Shown: one piece after another, positions 45,957-60,500 of the stretch | Numbering within the stretch: position 1 is the stretch's first letter | How the letters are laid out: the number at the start of each line of letters is the position of its first letter | NCBI GenBank assembly: GCA_019916065.1 | Contig: CM034233.1 | Coordinates: 24,687,936 to 24,751,935 of the forward strand | DNA length: 64,000 nucleotides | Source: Vitellaria paradoxa | Taxonomy: Eukaryota > Streptophyta > Magnoliopsida > Ericales > Sapotaceae | Direction of reading: 5' to 3' | Translations under genes and position numbers: made by a program | Notes under the pieces: model-generated | Told to the model about the DNA's origin: nothing | The model's database searches: none | What the model saw: only the letters and a program-made list of their open reading frames with translations

Positions 45957-47823
45957 TTCTCCCTCCTAAGACTAACCCTTGAACTTGTCTCACTCTGCAT
46001 CTCCCTCCCTCTCAAGTCTCAGGACAACCCTGCCTTGCTCAATCTCAGGAGCCGCGCGACACCCAACCACCAATCAATCTCTCTCTCTCTATCTCTAAAG
46101 TCAAAACATCCGTGCATGCAAGACTTCAGGGAACGGTATCTGAAATGATTATCTATGTTAAAATGGTATCCAACCTAGATACGCTCTAGATCAACAGCAT
46201 TAGCCTAACCTAATCATATCTTCATGGCCCACGTGTCAACATGGTAGCCACGGTGGAAATCTATCCCCAGACATGCGTGTTCCACACTATAAACCCTAAT
46301 TATATGTATGTATTCTCTATAATATTACTTCTTCTCCACTTGTAACAAAATGGCAGTTTCGTGAATAAAGTCAACATGGAAGCTTTTGTTTAAGCCGAGC
46401 TTATATGCTATATTAATGTGTGGATATTATTATTATTATTATTATTATTATTATGATGTGAGTTGTTTGAAAGGAGTATGAATGTTCAGGTGTTACAAAC
46501 TTAGACAGGGCCCACCATTACGTGCAGATGATGAATTATTGTTTAGGATGTTAGCGTGATTGACGTTGAAATCTAATATTAATGTGGTTTTCTTTACAGG
46601 GGAAGATCTCTCCGAATCTTACTAACTACAAAAAAAGAGAAAGATAGGTCACTTAAAAAGCATATATATAAATATATATTTATATGCATGTGTCTCTATA
46701 TAGAATATAAACTTATATTTCTAAAATATATATTCACATACATGTATATACATAATCTATCATTCAAGTGCCCCTTCAAAGTCTTCACCACAACTCCAAG
46801 CATGACCCACCTTGTCTCCCTTTTCCTATGTGTGTCCTATTCATATCCTCTCATCCAAGTCAAATTTTCCCAAAAGAAAATTTGATCCTGCATGATTAGA
46901 TTATCTTATGAAGAAAGCTCTACTCTTTTCCACAGTTAGATCCTCTGATAATTAATCATAATTACTTGGATAAATGGGTGATCCGAGAAAATGATGAACA
47001 GTGGGACTTCAAGATTCAAGATTGTTTTGGTAATTGTAAGCATAATATATAGCACACATATATCATGATTCTTGACATGGGTAAATTCGAAAGTCAACCT
47101 TGTTGATCATTTTCACTGGCAAATTATTAATGTCAAGAGTAGCTTTTACTATAGTAAATAATACATAATCATTATTGCATATAGTATAAATAATTAATAC
47201 AACAAATACTTTAATTGCTCCTAACAAAATTTGATCATTGTATTATAATTTTCCTATATATATTTGTGCACTATATATGTATTGAGCCAGACCCATGTTT
47301 ATTTTCAATTTGGACTTGGGAGGAAAGGGATGGGACAATTATGACAACCAATTCATGCATATGATAAATGTGGGACCAAGGTAGGGTAAATTTTTTGAGT
47401 CCCTAAACTTAAGTCCAGGAGACCTGAAATTATGGCTACAGATTTAGGACTCAGATTAGGTGCCCATCATTAGTTTAGAAATGTTTTGCTGAAACCTAAC
47501 TGCCTTTTTGCTTTATTATGTGGATCCAATGATTTTTGTCCTTGGTTTTCTTTCTTTCTCTCTCAATATATGATCCCTTGGGAAGGGGAAGAAAGGGCAG
47601 AGAACTAGGGTTGGGCCACAATCAACCACTCTGGGGCTCAAGCAGTTTGATTGGTCTGACTAAAATGTGTGGAAGTGAACTTCTCAAAATCAATGTGGCT
47701 AGCTAGTGATGCTGATCACAAAGGTTGGATGTTCGTGTAAATAGGGTTGTTGGAATTAGTATGTATAGGCTAAATATTATGTTCTCATTTGGCTTTATAT
47801 GATTTTTGGTCATTTTCTTCCAC

Positions 47824-47855
<32 letters not shown>

Positions 47856-48413
47856 TTCCCTTCTGGTTAAATAACTTTATGTTTTGTCTTGTGTTTTGAA
47901 TTTACCAAGATAAAACAATTTTCTAACATTGAGACAAAATTTCAAATTAATCTGCTTTTGTCATCATCTTATTGAGAATTGACATGCATGGTACATGCAT
48001 GTATGTGAACCATCGCTGTCAGATTAAAAGTTATCTGGATAGTTCATTCACAACAAGTTCTAAAATTCCTTACTTAATTTTCAAACTTGTTTGGATAAAA
48101 CAAATTTATATGAAGGTATTTGAGTAAAAGTTAACACTAATTGATTAATGAGGGGGCGGCAGTGTAAATTAATCCTATAGATCAGAAGACTATTCAAACA
48201 CAAACATGACAACAAAATTGGCCTGAGAGAAATATTAGCCGGGGAAGATTATGGATCGAGAACCATGAAACCCCAGTTGATTTTTTTTTTTTTAAATAGG
48301 TTTTTCAAGTTTGTAATGGAAATTAACTTAAGTGGTGGATTTTGAGTCTTTCTGGATTTCCACAGTAATACGGGAGAATGTATATGATTAAATATTAAAA
48401 GAAATTATTATTT
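45951..48413. other. Intergenic sequence with microsatellites
   Basis: No gene recognised. It contains (ATT)9 at 46426-46452 and an AT run at 47828-47853. CT-rich text lies at about 45960-46100. Confidence 0.45.
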
Positions 48414-48416
48414 TAA

Positions 48417-48793
48417 GGGTCCGTTTGGAGGCTCAAAAACTAGCAAAAAAGTACCAAAAGTTACGTTTTGCAACTTTTGGTGTGTTTGGTAGAATCACAA
48501 TTTTTCTCACTTTTTTACTTTGCTACAGTAAAAAATAAAATCAAAGTTTTACCAAACACATAAAAATTACCACTTTTTTCACTGTTACAGAAAAAAAATT
48601 TACCAAACATACAAAAAGTTACCACTTTTTTGTTTTGTTACAATAAAAAGTTTACCAAATACCTAAAAGTGACAAAAAAAGATTAAAAATTACACTTTAT
48701 TCCACTAAACACAAAAAATATAATTAAAAAAACACACAAAAAACAACCCAAAATTGAGATTTTTTGCTGTTTTTGGAACATCCAAACAGCTTC
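48417..48793. mobile_element. Tourist-like foldback MITE (377 bp)
   Basis: The left GGGTCCGTTTGGAGGCTCAA pairs with the right end (reverse complement GAAGCTGTTTGGATGTTCCA). TAA stands at 48414-48416 and 48794-48796. The interior repeats 'taccaaacacataaaaattaccactttttt'-like phrases in both orientations, so most of the element can fold back. Confidence 0.8.
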
Positions 48794-48796
48794 TAA

Positions 48797-49510
48797 GTAG
48801 AATTATTTTGTTAGTGTTTGATTTATGAGATATGAAATAAGATAAATGATATGATTTAACAAATAATTTTAAATGGGATAATTTTATAAATTTACAACTT
48901 TAGAAATTGAGAAATATTTTTAACTTTGAATTTTTATGAAAATTCATCTAACAATTAAGGTTAAAACATTTTCATCTACTTAATGAACTTTTATAAAAAT
49001 TCAAAAATTAAAAATAAAACTTGAGCTTCTAAAATTATATTTAGACATTAGGATCTCTCCATCCATCTCAAAAGAGATCATGTCCGTTGCAAAAATAAAA
49101 AAACTAAACATGATATTTGTGGGGCTAGCAAAATTGACAGTCCAATGCCGCCCCCAATCAAGCGCAGCCTACTAAGGGAATCAGGGCCCCACCTCCAGCC
49201 AAGTTTATTGACAATAGTATGTGGTGAAACATGCTAGGACATAAAAAAGAGTGGTGCTAGTTGTTGCTGCTAGTAAGAGTACCAGAAGAGGAGAGGAAAA
49301 CAAAGGAAAGCACATGGTCACCTCCATTGATGTAGGAAAAAACACATGTGAATGTGCATCCAGTTGGTCTCTAACTGTTGAAACAAACATTTTGTAGGGA
49401 CCCCATCTTGCACATTAGCCTTTTTGGGTCCCCACATGTGCTAGATTTGTGGCATCGGCCCTACATCAACTAAAACTCTCTCTCTCTCTCTCTCTAGATT
49501 AGAACTTAAT
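48797..49510. other. Intergenic sequence, nothing recognised
   Basis: Mixed composition, with a GC-richer part at 49110-49460 that has no convincing frame, and a CT tract at 49477-49495. Confidence 0.4.
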
Positions 49511-49905
49511 TTGGAAGTGTTTGGAACGCAAAAGCTTAGCAAAAGTGTAAAGTGTTAGTCATTTTTTTAGTATTTGAAAGATAAACTCAAAATTTTTGAT
49601 AAAATTCATTCGAACGGGATAGATATTTCACGTTCACGTTCTAATAGTTTCTGACAAAAAGTGTCTATTACGTCAGTTACTTTTCGGTATTGAAAAATCA
49701 CTTTCTGACAAAATTCGTTCGAACGAGATCGAATACACCGTTCGAATAGGTTGGATAAAAAAGTTACAGCAACTATAATTGAAATTAGATAAGAGTATTT
49801 ATAAGTACGCATAAATAATGAAAATAGGTGAAAGATTATAAAATTTTACGAACTTTTTGTAACTTTTGATAAAATTTTATCTCTCAAACACTTACTTTTT
49901 AAGTA
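49511..49905. repeat. Probable foldback repeat
   Basis: Left 'ggaagtgtttggaacgcaaaag' and right 'cttttgataaaattttatctctcaaacacttac' are loosely inverted. Inside, 'tgataaaattcattcgaacgggat' (about 49597) recurs as 'tgacaaaattcgttcgaacgagat' (about 49707). Boundaries are uncertain. Confidence 0.45.
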
Positions 49906-52250
49906 GGGTTGTAAACCTGTAAATGAGATTGTCCATATATACTTTTCATACCTTGGTTGATTCATCAACAACTGTCTATAAATAATGAGTTTTCCTTTGT
50001 TGTAATGGTTTCCACCATGCAATATAAAAACACTTTTAGCTAGGGGGACCATAATTAATCATGCTTTTTCTTTGTAGGTGATTGAAGTGATGCCGATATT
50101 ATCGTCTTAAGATCGACCGAATCGGGATCGGGGCCCACCAAGATGTGCTTATCAAGGAAAAATCAACCAATGAGAGGAATACAATATGAATTAAGCATAA
50201 GATTATTTGAGAGACATGATCCCATCATAATACAACTCCCCATTAACTTTCTAATCATCTTTGTTTTCTTTTGTAAAAACCATTGCTTTTGGAAGGATCC
50301 ATAAAGGATTAAAAAAAAAAAATAAAAAAAAGGATGGCCCGAAAAATGTGACTTGGTTTCCAAGTTGAAATCCCTTTCTACGGATATGTTCAAACCATGT
50401 TTTTAGGTAATCCAAACAATGTGGGTATGACTCAAGAAGCCCCTCCTCATGCATTCCAAGTGACACTACCTACTTTGTTTTTAGAAAAAATAAAGTAATT
50501 AAACAAAGGTGGAGAGGTTGGGTGGAGTTAGCTTTAAGTCATGTGAAGTGACTTATAAATATATTATAAACCTTACTTAATTGTCCAAACATGAAAGAAG
50601 CCTAAGCTCCGAGCTAGCTACTAGCTAGATTAAAGTCTAGAATGCTTACAATTTTTAAATAAGCATTTGTAATGAATTCCCATCTAGACTTTTTGATTTT
50701 AAAATAACCCATTTGAAGTCCCGTGAATTGAGAGAGACAGAGAGAGACGACTTGGTCAATCAATGAGACAAACTAAATGTGGCTTTGGGTTGCTATTAAA
50801 GTAGACACTTAGACGGCTACATAAGCACCGCATAACAAGTAAAATGGATAGGTTGAATTAGTTGGGAGACACTTGCACATGACAAACTGATTAAATTACT
50901 GTATTAATTAATTCTAGCTAGTCCCCTATTTAAAGGATTAATTTTATTTGCTTTGCTCGTTGTTCTCACGCCACGTGGATCGGTACGCGCTGCCCTTTGG
51001 ATGAACTTGTTGAACATGCCATGCCAGCAGAGCGATTAATTGTTGCAATCTCTTTTTTTTTTTTTTAATATTTTTTTTTTAATAATCGAGAGTGTTCGGA
51101 TCATTTTACCCATATTTTGACTAATTCTCAAGATTCTAAAATTAACGATCAAATAAACCCTCAAATGATTTTAAGAAGGTTCAAATTAATAACTACTGAA
51201 AAACAAATTTTAAATTTTATCAATTGTTGCACTCTCCTTCAACATATACAAGAATTGAAGTACGGTACTTAAAACCTACTCACATTCATATATATATATA
51301 TATATATATACACACATTTATTTGCTTCTAAAACCACTTAAACTGCAAATACTTGTGATTTTGGTGGTGATGTGGCAAAAATAAACCTATCTTGGGAAGT
51401 AATTATTCCACAAAGGATGGGTGCCACGGGTACAACCAGTGGCACCATAGATTCATAAACCTGTGACCACACAGGAATCTAAACACTATTTATAAAGTAT
51501 ATGATTAATTAGGATTTATATTTACTATATATACATATTATAAGCATGTGGGACTTGGTCTTTGGGGGGGGGGGTTCCTTCACAAATTAAATGATGAGCT
51601 TACTTCAAGGAAGAGCCTCAGATAAACTATCTTTGAAATTTGGAGCCATTTTGTCCCTTAGCCATGTATAGAGAATCCAATTAGTAGTACAAGCAATTAA
51701 TTAGTCTCTAATGAAAATTTGGGTTCAACAGAGGTCAAGAGAAAGTTGTTTGGAATTAAAGAAATGGAGTTCAAGTGAGTTGTTTGTGTCTATTATACTT
51801 AGGTCATCACGTTATAATTATTATTCTTATTAGGAATATGGATCGATGGATCTAATTTAATCCAAACTCGGTCTTGGAACAGATAACCTAAGATTGGCAT
51901 TGTCCCGGGTATTAGCATAACCCATAATTGCAAGTTTAAGGTTAATATTTTATGGCAATGCGTTTGGTCATCACCCTATAATTTAATTCAACCTCTTCGT
52001 CAATTAAGTGCTGTCTAATTAATGCGTGGGATTGGAAGTCCCTAATACCGGGTCTCTCTTAGATTGGATGTTTAGTATTAAAGGGAATAATTTGGGTTTA
52101 CCTAACTGATCAGGAACCTCGTGTTCATCTTCAATTCTAATTAATTAATAATTATTGCATATTAGACCGGCAATTCATTCACTAAATTATTACGGACGGC
52201 CAAGGTTAGCTTTCAAAAAATTGATGCATTCAAGTATCCATTTGTTTTAG
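49906..52250. other. Intergenic sequence, nothing recognised
   Basis: No gene or RNA recognised. It contains an AT run at 51289-51310 and poly-T tracts at 51052-51080. Confidence 0.45.
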
Positions 52251-52498
52251 AGTTAATTATGAAAATATCCCTTAAATTATCCCTTTTTTTTATATCGTTC
52301 TCAAACTATCAAATACACCTATTTCATCCTCAAACTATCTAATTCCATTTTATTTGGTCCAAACACTAACTCCATCCATTAACTTTATTGGATTCGGACC
52401 AAATAGGACGAAACTGGATAATTTAAGTATGTAATAGATGCATTTGATAGTTTGTAGATGAAATAAAAAAAAGAGGAATATTTTTGTAAAAAACTCTT
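52251..52498. mobile_element. Foldback MITE, left member of an inverted pair
   Basis: Both halves carry 'ctcaaactatc...atttcatcctcaaactatctaattc' text in opposite orientations, with a centre 'ggtccaaacactaactccat' / 'attcggaccaaatag'. It is the same family as 53148-53408, but the centre is in the opposite orientation. Confidence 0.75.
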
Positions 52499-53147
52499 AT
52501 TAAATTTAAGGCTTATTTTTTTAACATTTATGATTTTTTTTCGTTTATCTTCAATCAAAATTTTGTTTATTATTTTTTTCTTCAAAATAAAAATAAAAAC
52601 ATGTTTGGTGGAATAATTTTGCTTACAATAACTAATTTTATTTTAATAGAATTTTTAATTTTATTAACTTTTTTATAAATTGAACTAAATTTAATAAAAT
52701 ATATTTAAACTAGTTAATTTAACATTATATATTATTTTTAATAATAATTAACCTTAATAAAGTAGATTAATGATTAACATAATTTAATAATAAATTATTA
52801 TTTTATTTGTTAAAATTAATTCAATGTAATTAAAATATTTTAATAAAAAATAATTTTTAGAGGTAATTATTACTTATTAAAAATTTTAATTTAATAAAAT
52901 AAATTATTTCAATAATAAAATATTATTTTAATAGTAATATTAATTTATTAAATAAATTATTTTAATATGTAATTATCATTAATTTTAATTTTACTAAAAG
53001 AAGTTATTTTAATATGAAATTAATTTTTATTAAAACATAATTATAATCTAATAAAATAAAATATTTTAATAATATATTATTATTAAAGTTATGATGAAAA
53101 AAATGAATAAAATATTTAAATTAAAAAAAATATTTATAAAAGAAATA
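52499..53147. other. Extremely AT-rich spacer between paired MITEs
   Basis: Almost only A and T, made of TTTTAATAATAAATTATT-like phrases. No frame. Confidence 0.6.
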
Positions 53148-53408
53148 GTTTTTTATAAAACATCCCTCAAACTATCCATCTTTTTTCTTATTTCATCCTC
53201 AAACTATTAAACGCACTTATTACATGCTTGAGCTATCCAATTTAATTCTATTTGGTCTGAATCCGTTAAAGTTAACGGATAGAGTTAATGTTCGGACTAA
53301 ATAGAACAGAATTAGATAATTTGAGAATGTAATAGATGTATTTAATAGTTTGAGGACGAAATAGCACAAAAAGAGATAGTTTAAGAGATATTTTCATAAA
53401 AAACTTTT
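53148..53408. mobile_element. Foldback MITE, right member of an inverted pair
   Basis: 'ccctcaaactatccatc' at the left is mirrored by 'gatagtttaagagatatttt' at the right. The centre 'ctgaatccgttaaagttaac' matches the reverse complement of the centre at 52251-52498. Non-coding. Confidence 0.75.
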
Positions 53409-54260
53409 TGTTTTAATTCAAAATGTTTTTCTTTTCATGAAAATACTCCTACTCATTTTTTTAAAAAAATGAGTTTTGTCTAAAAATATTTTATATTAAA
53501 ACAAACGAAACCCGACTTTAGAATCATCAATTTTTTACCACTGATCTCCCCAAATGGACCCTCTTCTAGCAGTTGGATCAAACCTCTTTGTTCGTACAGT
53601 TTTGGTTCTCGACGAGACTCAGATCCAATTAGGATTAGGTCAAGCACAGTGACAAGGAGAAAAAGATAGGGTTATTATAGTTACAGTTCAAACGTGATTG
53701 AGGTAGTAGTTGCACATCTAGTCAGTGATCATTACATTTTTCAATAATAAAATAAAGCTTGTTTGTCCCTTAATGCATACATACGCAGAAATCTTGAGCA
53801 AAGATTTATATGGTAAGATGTTCATTCTCAAACAAAAAGGTATCTTGACTATTAAAATAAGTGTAATTTGCATCAAAGAGATTATAATGACTAGCAGAGA
53901 AATGTGCTGCACTAACTTTAGTCAACCCCCCTGGCTAATTAAGATGCCAAACTGGGAACAGTCTCCTCCTTACTCTTTCTTGACTGTTTGATACGATTTT
54001 AGGCATTTTTAAAGATTTTTCTAATGTTAATTTTAATGGGTTTTCATCTCCATAAATCACAAAATACAAATATGCATGTCCTTTGTCTTTCTTGAAAATT
54101 AAGAAATATTAGAAACAGAGACCAGACATGTCAGATGCAGTCACCCACATTATTTGACCTACATATGTGCTGATAAGAAATGGGTTAGAGCTACAATAAA
54201 GGAAGAATTCACTATTGCAACAAAGTGGTGAAACTATATCATTAAAACATTAAAAAAAAA
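53409..54260. other. Intergenic sequence between MITE pair and ARG1 gene
   Basis: No gene recognised. Confidence 0.4.
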
Positions 54261-54577
54261 AAAAAAGTTCTAGCTGCTACATGAAATTGGAGAGCTGACA
54301 AGCAGTTCATTTCAGCTGAAGAAATAAAACAAAGATAAAAGATACGCACATCTTTGCCAACATCTGCAGATATGGACAGTGAAAAAAAATAAAAATAAAA
54401 ATAAATAAAAAAACAATCTGGGGGAATCCACAGGGAAGATATAAATCAGAACGAATACAAGACAAGCTTCTTTGCAGGTAGCAAACCAGCGGCCCAAGGG
54501 CCAAGGCGCTCATGTGTGGGATGGAATTCCAAACGTCTCAAATAATACAAAGGCCATCTCTAAGCACTCCCACCTTC
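54261..54577 (-). other. ARG1: Probable 3' untranslated region of ARG1-type gene
   Basis: Lies directly behind the stop codon. The sequence is transcript-like (mixed composition, T-rich on the coding strand) and ends near an A-run on the plus strand at 54250-54266. The actual poly(A) site is unknown. Confidence 0.4.
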
Positions 54578-57500
54578 TCAACCTAACCTTTTATCGGATC
54601 CTTTCAGGTTGAGATTGAACCATTTCTTCTTTGATGATTTATCCTTCCCATCTGAGCTTCCATCTTCTGCTGGGCTCTCAGCCTTAAAATCATCGCTAGG
54701 AACTTTACTGGTGCTTCCATTGCTAGCACCACCAATGACAACTGACCTGGATACAGTGAAGGAAGAGTGGATACTATCTCGCTGTTTCAGAAGCTCATCA
54801 ACCTGTTATTCAATATATATATGTATATACATAAGTTCTAGAGACAAGACAATGGCTACTATAAGATGAACAGGTAACTAGACAATATTAATGACTGAAA
54901 TTTCCGCTTTTAATATCACAAGGGGCGTATAGCATCACTGCTCTGAAAACAAAATATTAGAAATGTAAAGTAATAGAATAATCAATACGAGATGGAATCA
55001 AGGTAAACAATGACTCTAAAAAAGATAACAACAACCTATTGCAATGAAGCACAAATACAAAAAAGATGAAGATATGACACCTTGGAAACACCAAGAAGTT
55101 AATTTTCAGAAGAATCAGGACACATGGCTATAACACAACAATGAAATATATATTTCTGTATGTATACATGCAATAATAATAACCATTTTTTATTTTTTAA
55201 ATTGCAAACAGTTATATTATATTATATAAAAATGGTAAAACAAAAATCATCTTACACATTCTATATATTTCAAAAGTAATGTGGTAAAAATTCCTAATAA
55301 CAAGTTTACTAGTTCTTTTCATAAATAATTTGGATGTTCTGGATTCATAATTCCTGAAATTAAAAAGTCTAAATGAAGAGGGAGTAACATGTACAAATCC
55401 ATATTATTTTTATTTTACATAGAAATCCAACATCCTTCAGGTATTCCCAAGGTTGTTGCTAAGAATGTTTACAGCAAGCGTGATGTATACGCAAAGAAAT
55501 CAATGCTTGGTTGTAAAGACAAAAATTCCATCAGAATTATGAGTAAACAGAACTTACGGACTGCTTTTCCTGGGTGTATCTATTGGTCACTTCTTGAAAG
55601 CGGGCCAATGCCTACGGGACATTACAAGTGAAAGATACAATAATAAGTACATTGCCAAAACCCAATAATAGCCATCACTAGAAAATCAGGCACCATTACC
55701 TTTCTGTATTCCGTCTCAAATTGGCGTAGCTCAGTTCTTTTTCTTAAAATCTGAGCCTCAATCTCCTTAAGCTTATGTGTCGTATCTTCATATGACTTAG
55801 CACAAAGAGCCTCAATTGTGTAAGATGCAGTTTTGAAGAAGTTATCGCCTGCTCCAATCAGGATACAAGTTCAGTTACACAAGACTTTATTACTCTTCCC
55901 CGCACGCATTTTTTGTTATACTAGTGGGACCAGAAATTGAAGAGAGAGAGAGAGAGAATAAAAGTAAGCAGCTTCAAAGCTGTCCAGACCGTAAACAGCA
56001 AATATGTGAGTGCCAGCTTTTAGTCCCGAGACTTCACAAGGTTGAAGGCCCTCCAACCTTTTGAAGAAAGCAGCTTCAGGATCCTTAGCCATAGCTAACT
56101 ACACCACCACAATGACAAACTTATTACGCAATAAGCCATGACAGTGGGAAACCTTTATGGAGAAAAGTGAAAAGAATTGATGCGACTCACTGCATTCATT
56201 GTTGAATCCATTCTGTACACTTGAAAATGTAAGAAATACATCCCTGCAGATGTCACTTTGCCAGTCTTCTCGCTATCTTCCTGTAAAAAACCATGATACA
56301 AGTGTTAACTCATCTACATAAGGTCAATCACAAAATTAGGAAATGCCGAAGGCAAATATAAACGCTGGAAAACAACAAAAACCATTAGATGAAGCTATTT
56401 GGGAGCCCACTAGCTAATGTACATAAAAGATTCTAAACAATTCCCAAGATACAATTAAGAAGCAGTACACTAGTCAAAAAATAAAAACAAAAAACAAAAT
56501 CCTTGAGCATGAACAACAGTTGGGGATATAGGCTAAGAATGCACGTCTAACTTATTATTTACCTACACAATTTTCAAGAAAAAAGAAGAAATCCTACCCA
56601 ACTTAGTGAACAACTCAAATTCATAAAGTTTGCTGCAGTCATTTGCCTGAAACCAGTAAGGTTCGTACTTTCTATTGATATAGATAGAATGTTAAAAACA
56701 CATATGGAGAACACTGCATAAAAGGGTAGAGGGAAAAAAAAGAAATGACAGATTAAAAAGAGAGAGAGAGAGAGAAATAAACGAGCTTAGTGTATAGTAA
56801 AAGGAAAAAAGCTGTTTTTTTTAATTTTTTTTCAATTCCCCTGCCGGCCCCTGGGGGGGGGGGACTAGTCAAGTGTTTGAATATATTGTTTCCCTAGTTA
56901 AGTAGATCATTTAATTTGGTTCACAGTTCATTTTTACCAACTATTTAGCTCTCCAAAATACAAAAAGGACTTCCATGGGATTGAGGCCAGCGTTATGAAT
57001 CCACAATACATGATATAGCTATCCAGCTCCGTAAATCATTTGGTTTATCAATCACAGAATCATATAAAATCCAAGAAGCCCAAGAATAGACATGAGTCAA
57101 AACATGATATGGAAATTTTCAAAAAAATTTGGAGACACAGCCGAAACACTACAACGAACAGATATACGTTTTTATAACATGGAAATAATAACAATTTATT
57201 CATTTTTAACAATAATATATACTTTCTATCTTTATAATACAACAACAAAAAAGTGCAAAATAAAGTCTTTATATGTATTTCAGATGCTCAATTCATAAAT
57301 GAATTGAAAATTATGGGCTTTAGAATTCTTAGAACCAAAAAAATTAGAGGGCTTAGCAGGTATAAATTCATATTGTTTTTACTGTATTCAAAGGATTTTA
57401 AGTTGCAATATGCATACAAGGGTCTAAAGAGTTACCAAACCCTAAAAAAGTTTTTTAAAGAAAAAGGACGAGAAAAAATAATAATAGGACACATTTGGAC

Positions 57501-60500
57501 GAATATTCTATACATGCTGAAAGAATTTTTAATGTGTGGTATCCAGCAAGTGTCCAAAAGTGCATGGCGTCCAAGAAGTTACAATCATAGGTCTGGTTCG
57601 CATTTCCAACATCATGAATAGAAATGTCCACTTTACAATAGTGGCCAATTAAAAACCACCAGCTAACAGCACAATTATCTCCAGCCATTCTGAAAGGGGA
57701 AGGTCCATTCCCATCAGGAAATGAAAGCTTATAACTTACTTTTTTTCTTCTCCCCCCACCCCCTTCTTCCCTTTCGAAAATCACCCAAAACATATGCCAA
57801 TAAAGTCAAATCATAGCATTAAAAGGCAAAGGAAAAACAGTATTTCTTTTTCTTCAATTTCTTTTTTTCCTCAATACAATAATAGGAAAATTGAAAAAAA
57901 AAACTACAAAATGGGTAGCCTTTAGCAAAGAATATAGAATTAAAGGAAAACATAAAAGAAAGCATGTATAATACCTGTAAAGCCAAACCATATCCACCAT
58001 TGGCATCTTGTTCAAAATAAAGTAGCTGTAAATTAAGCAAGGCAAAAATTAGTTTTTAGTATTGCAGGTATCATTCCAAGAGAGAGATTGCCACATTCAA
58101 ACTGCATACAAGATAGTAAGCGCAAAGGATACTGCATGATAATGTACCTTAAATTTGCTTTGTGCAGCTGAAGTAACTCTAACAACAATTCCAGACTCAG
58201 CTTGTTCCTCACTGATGGTTACACCAAAGAAGTGGGCGCATTGTTTTTCCACCTGCAGTCAAACTAAACAACAATGAAATGGAGTATAACTGAAACAATT
58301 GTGTATCATCCACATACAAACTAAGCAAGCACCTTTCCACTAACAGATGCTCCAATTGGGAGAGGTCTGACTGTGACTGTTCCATTCAAAGCTTCTTCAA
58401 GAACATTAGCAGAAATAGTTGTCTTTATGGGCACACCTAGCTTGCTATAAAAAAAATGAAAGAGTAACAAACACAGGCCATAGTAATAAAAGGTGCCTAC
58501 ATTTCCAATAAAATAACATAAAAGATCACCTGAATAATGCTGCAAACATTGTGTTAACTGTTCCAAGGTTAGAAAGATCAATTTCCATATCCATGCCATC
58601 GGCATCAAGAGCCTGCTCATTTAATTTTATAATGTCAGAAGCGTTAAAAGGAATGCAACTTCAAATCAGTTAGTCAAGAAACTTGGAAAATACTAAATAA
58701 TTGTGTGAAACAAAAGGTGCTAAAGGTATATGGTGGGTTAAGGGAAGGCAAAAACGACAAGTGTGCATAGAAGATCCATGTCAGTTTGCCTACATGATAA
58801 ACGCCATTGTTAAATTAGTTTGATCTAGATTGTTGGGCCCATATTTCCCAACAGCTAAGCCTTGGGGCAATTGACGACTTAAAATAGTATCAGAATTATG
58901 GTTACAAAAGGCCATGGGTTCAGATCTTGTCACGTTTGTTTTCCGTTTATTCTTGTGCACTCTCTTTAGTTTTGATTAGTGCACCTATTGAGTTCGGTTT
59001 GTTTCTCTCTCTACTCCATGTGCAAGACAATATTGCACGTGAGAGTGTAAACCTAACTAGATATCAATTGTTGAGCCAATTTCCTAATAGTTTAAGTTTT
59101 TGAGACAATTGGCAACTGAACACTTAACACTTGCTAATACATGAAACTATATAGATATATATATATCTATTAAATAAGTCCACCAAAAACTCGCATCACA
59201 AGAAGATTATTGACCAACAACAGCCAGAAAAGTTGGGTGAATATGCAGGATCATTTTCTATGATTTCGCAAGAAAGCTCCACTTTCTTGTGTGTAAAATT
59301 CCCAAGCACGAAACATAGAACCACACCCCCACAAACAAAGCTTTCACACAATTGCAAAACCTACCCAAATAGATAGCAAGTGAACTAAAAACAAAACCAA
59401 CCCCATTTTAGGCAGGTACAATAAAATTAAAAAGCATAAAATTAAAAAATGTTTCATTTCAGCAGGCATAGCTGATTATAAACCAAAATTATCTGCTGAG
59501 CCCAACTAACTGGATGGTCTAATTCAATTTTCGCATACCTTCATTTGCTAAAATTCAATATTGGAACTTAAAATTGTATTACCAGAAGTGCAGAGAAACT
59601 GCAAACCAGTGTTTCTCCTTTATCTGCAACAAAATTTTCTCCAGTTTGACTACAATATCATCCTGATATCTAGAATAGTTCCTAGCAAAAGTTGACTTAC
59701 ATGTATTTATTGAAATGCCATCTAGCATGCTGACAGTAACTTTTTTTTTCCTTGAGAAATAATAAATTTTATTCAAAAAAGCATCAAGAAGATACCAACC
59801 ATACAAAAATCCAGCACCTCCAAAGGATGCAAGTCCAAACTCTCAACAAAAGTCAAAATAGCATGCCGTCGGTACATTGGACAAATTCATACATCGGACA
59901 AATTCATACATCATTTTTGACACTTGGGAATACTGTATCTGCTTCTCCAGTTACGTGGTCATCACTTATACAAGGAATAATTATAAATTCATCATTCTAA
60001 AATTCCCCATCTTCAAAGTACACTTCCAAATGATCATCTTTCCGCCTCTCATAAAATCAGAAGTTCAAAATAATAAACCACAGCTTCAAAGAGCATATGA
60101 CCAATCAATTAATCCCCACATCAATACAACAAGCAGTCATTAGGACAAATTTTAGGTTGGTCTGGGACCTGAGTCAAATTCTGCTTGCTCCCCCCCTACA
60201 CAAAGTCAATAATTGGACGAGCCAGGTTTTATAAATGTGAGTGCGGTTGTTCTTGACCAATTTTTTCCAAAACGAATTGCATTGGACAGTCAGACTAGTG
60301 AACTAACAAAGGAACTAGTTTATTAAGAGTTTTAACATATTAACCGCAGCTCTAGTTTACACGTGTATATAAGTAAACGCCTTAAGATAAGCAAGACGGA
60401 AGAAAATCTTCAACAGCCTCAATCACTTATAACTGCAGCATAATTTTACCAAAGAAGTTTCCTTTAAATAGCACAATATACCTTTAAGAAGGGGCATATC

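Noticed and set aside
45750..46148. 132-codon plus-strand frame
   Set aside because: The frame crosses CT and AT microsatellites (YIYIYI and SLSLSL runs) and lacks any domain.
36661..54260. MicroRNA precursors
   Set aside because: I looked for mature sequences of conserved plant families (such as miR156, 160, 164-169, 171, 172, 319, 390, 393-399) and saw none; the foldbacks here are explained by MITEs.
57253..57621. 122-codon plus-strand frame inside the ARG1 region
   Set aside because: Lies in an intron of the minus-strand gene (between 56280 and 57975), is AT-driven and has no motif.
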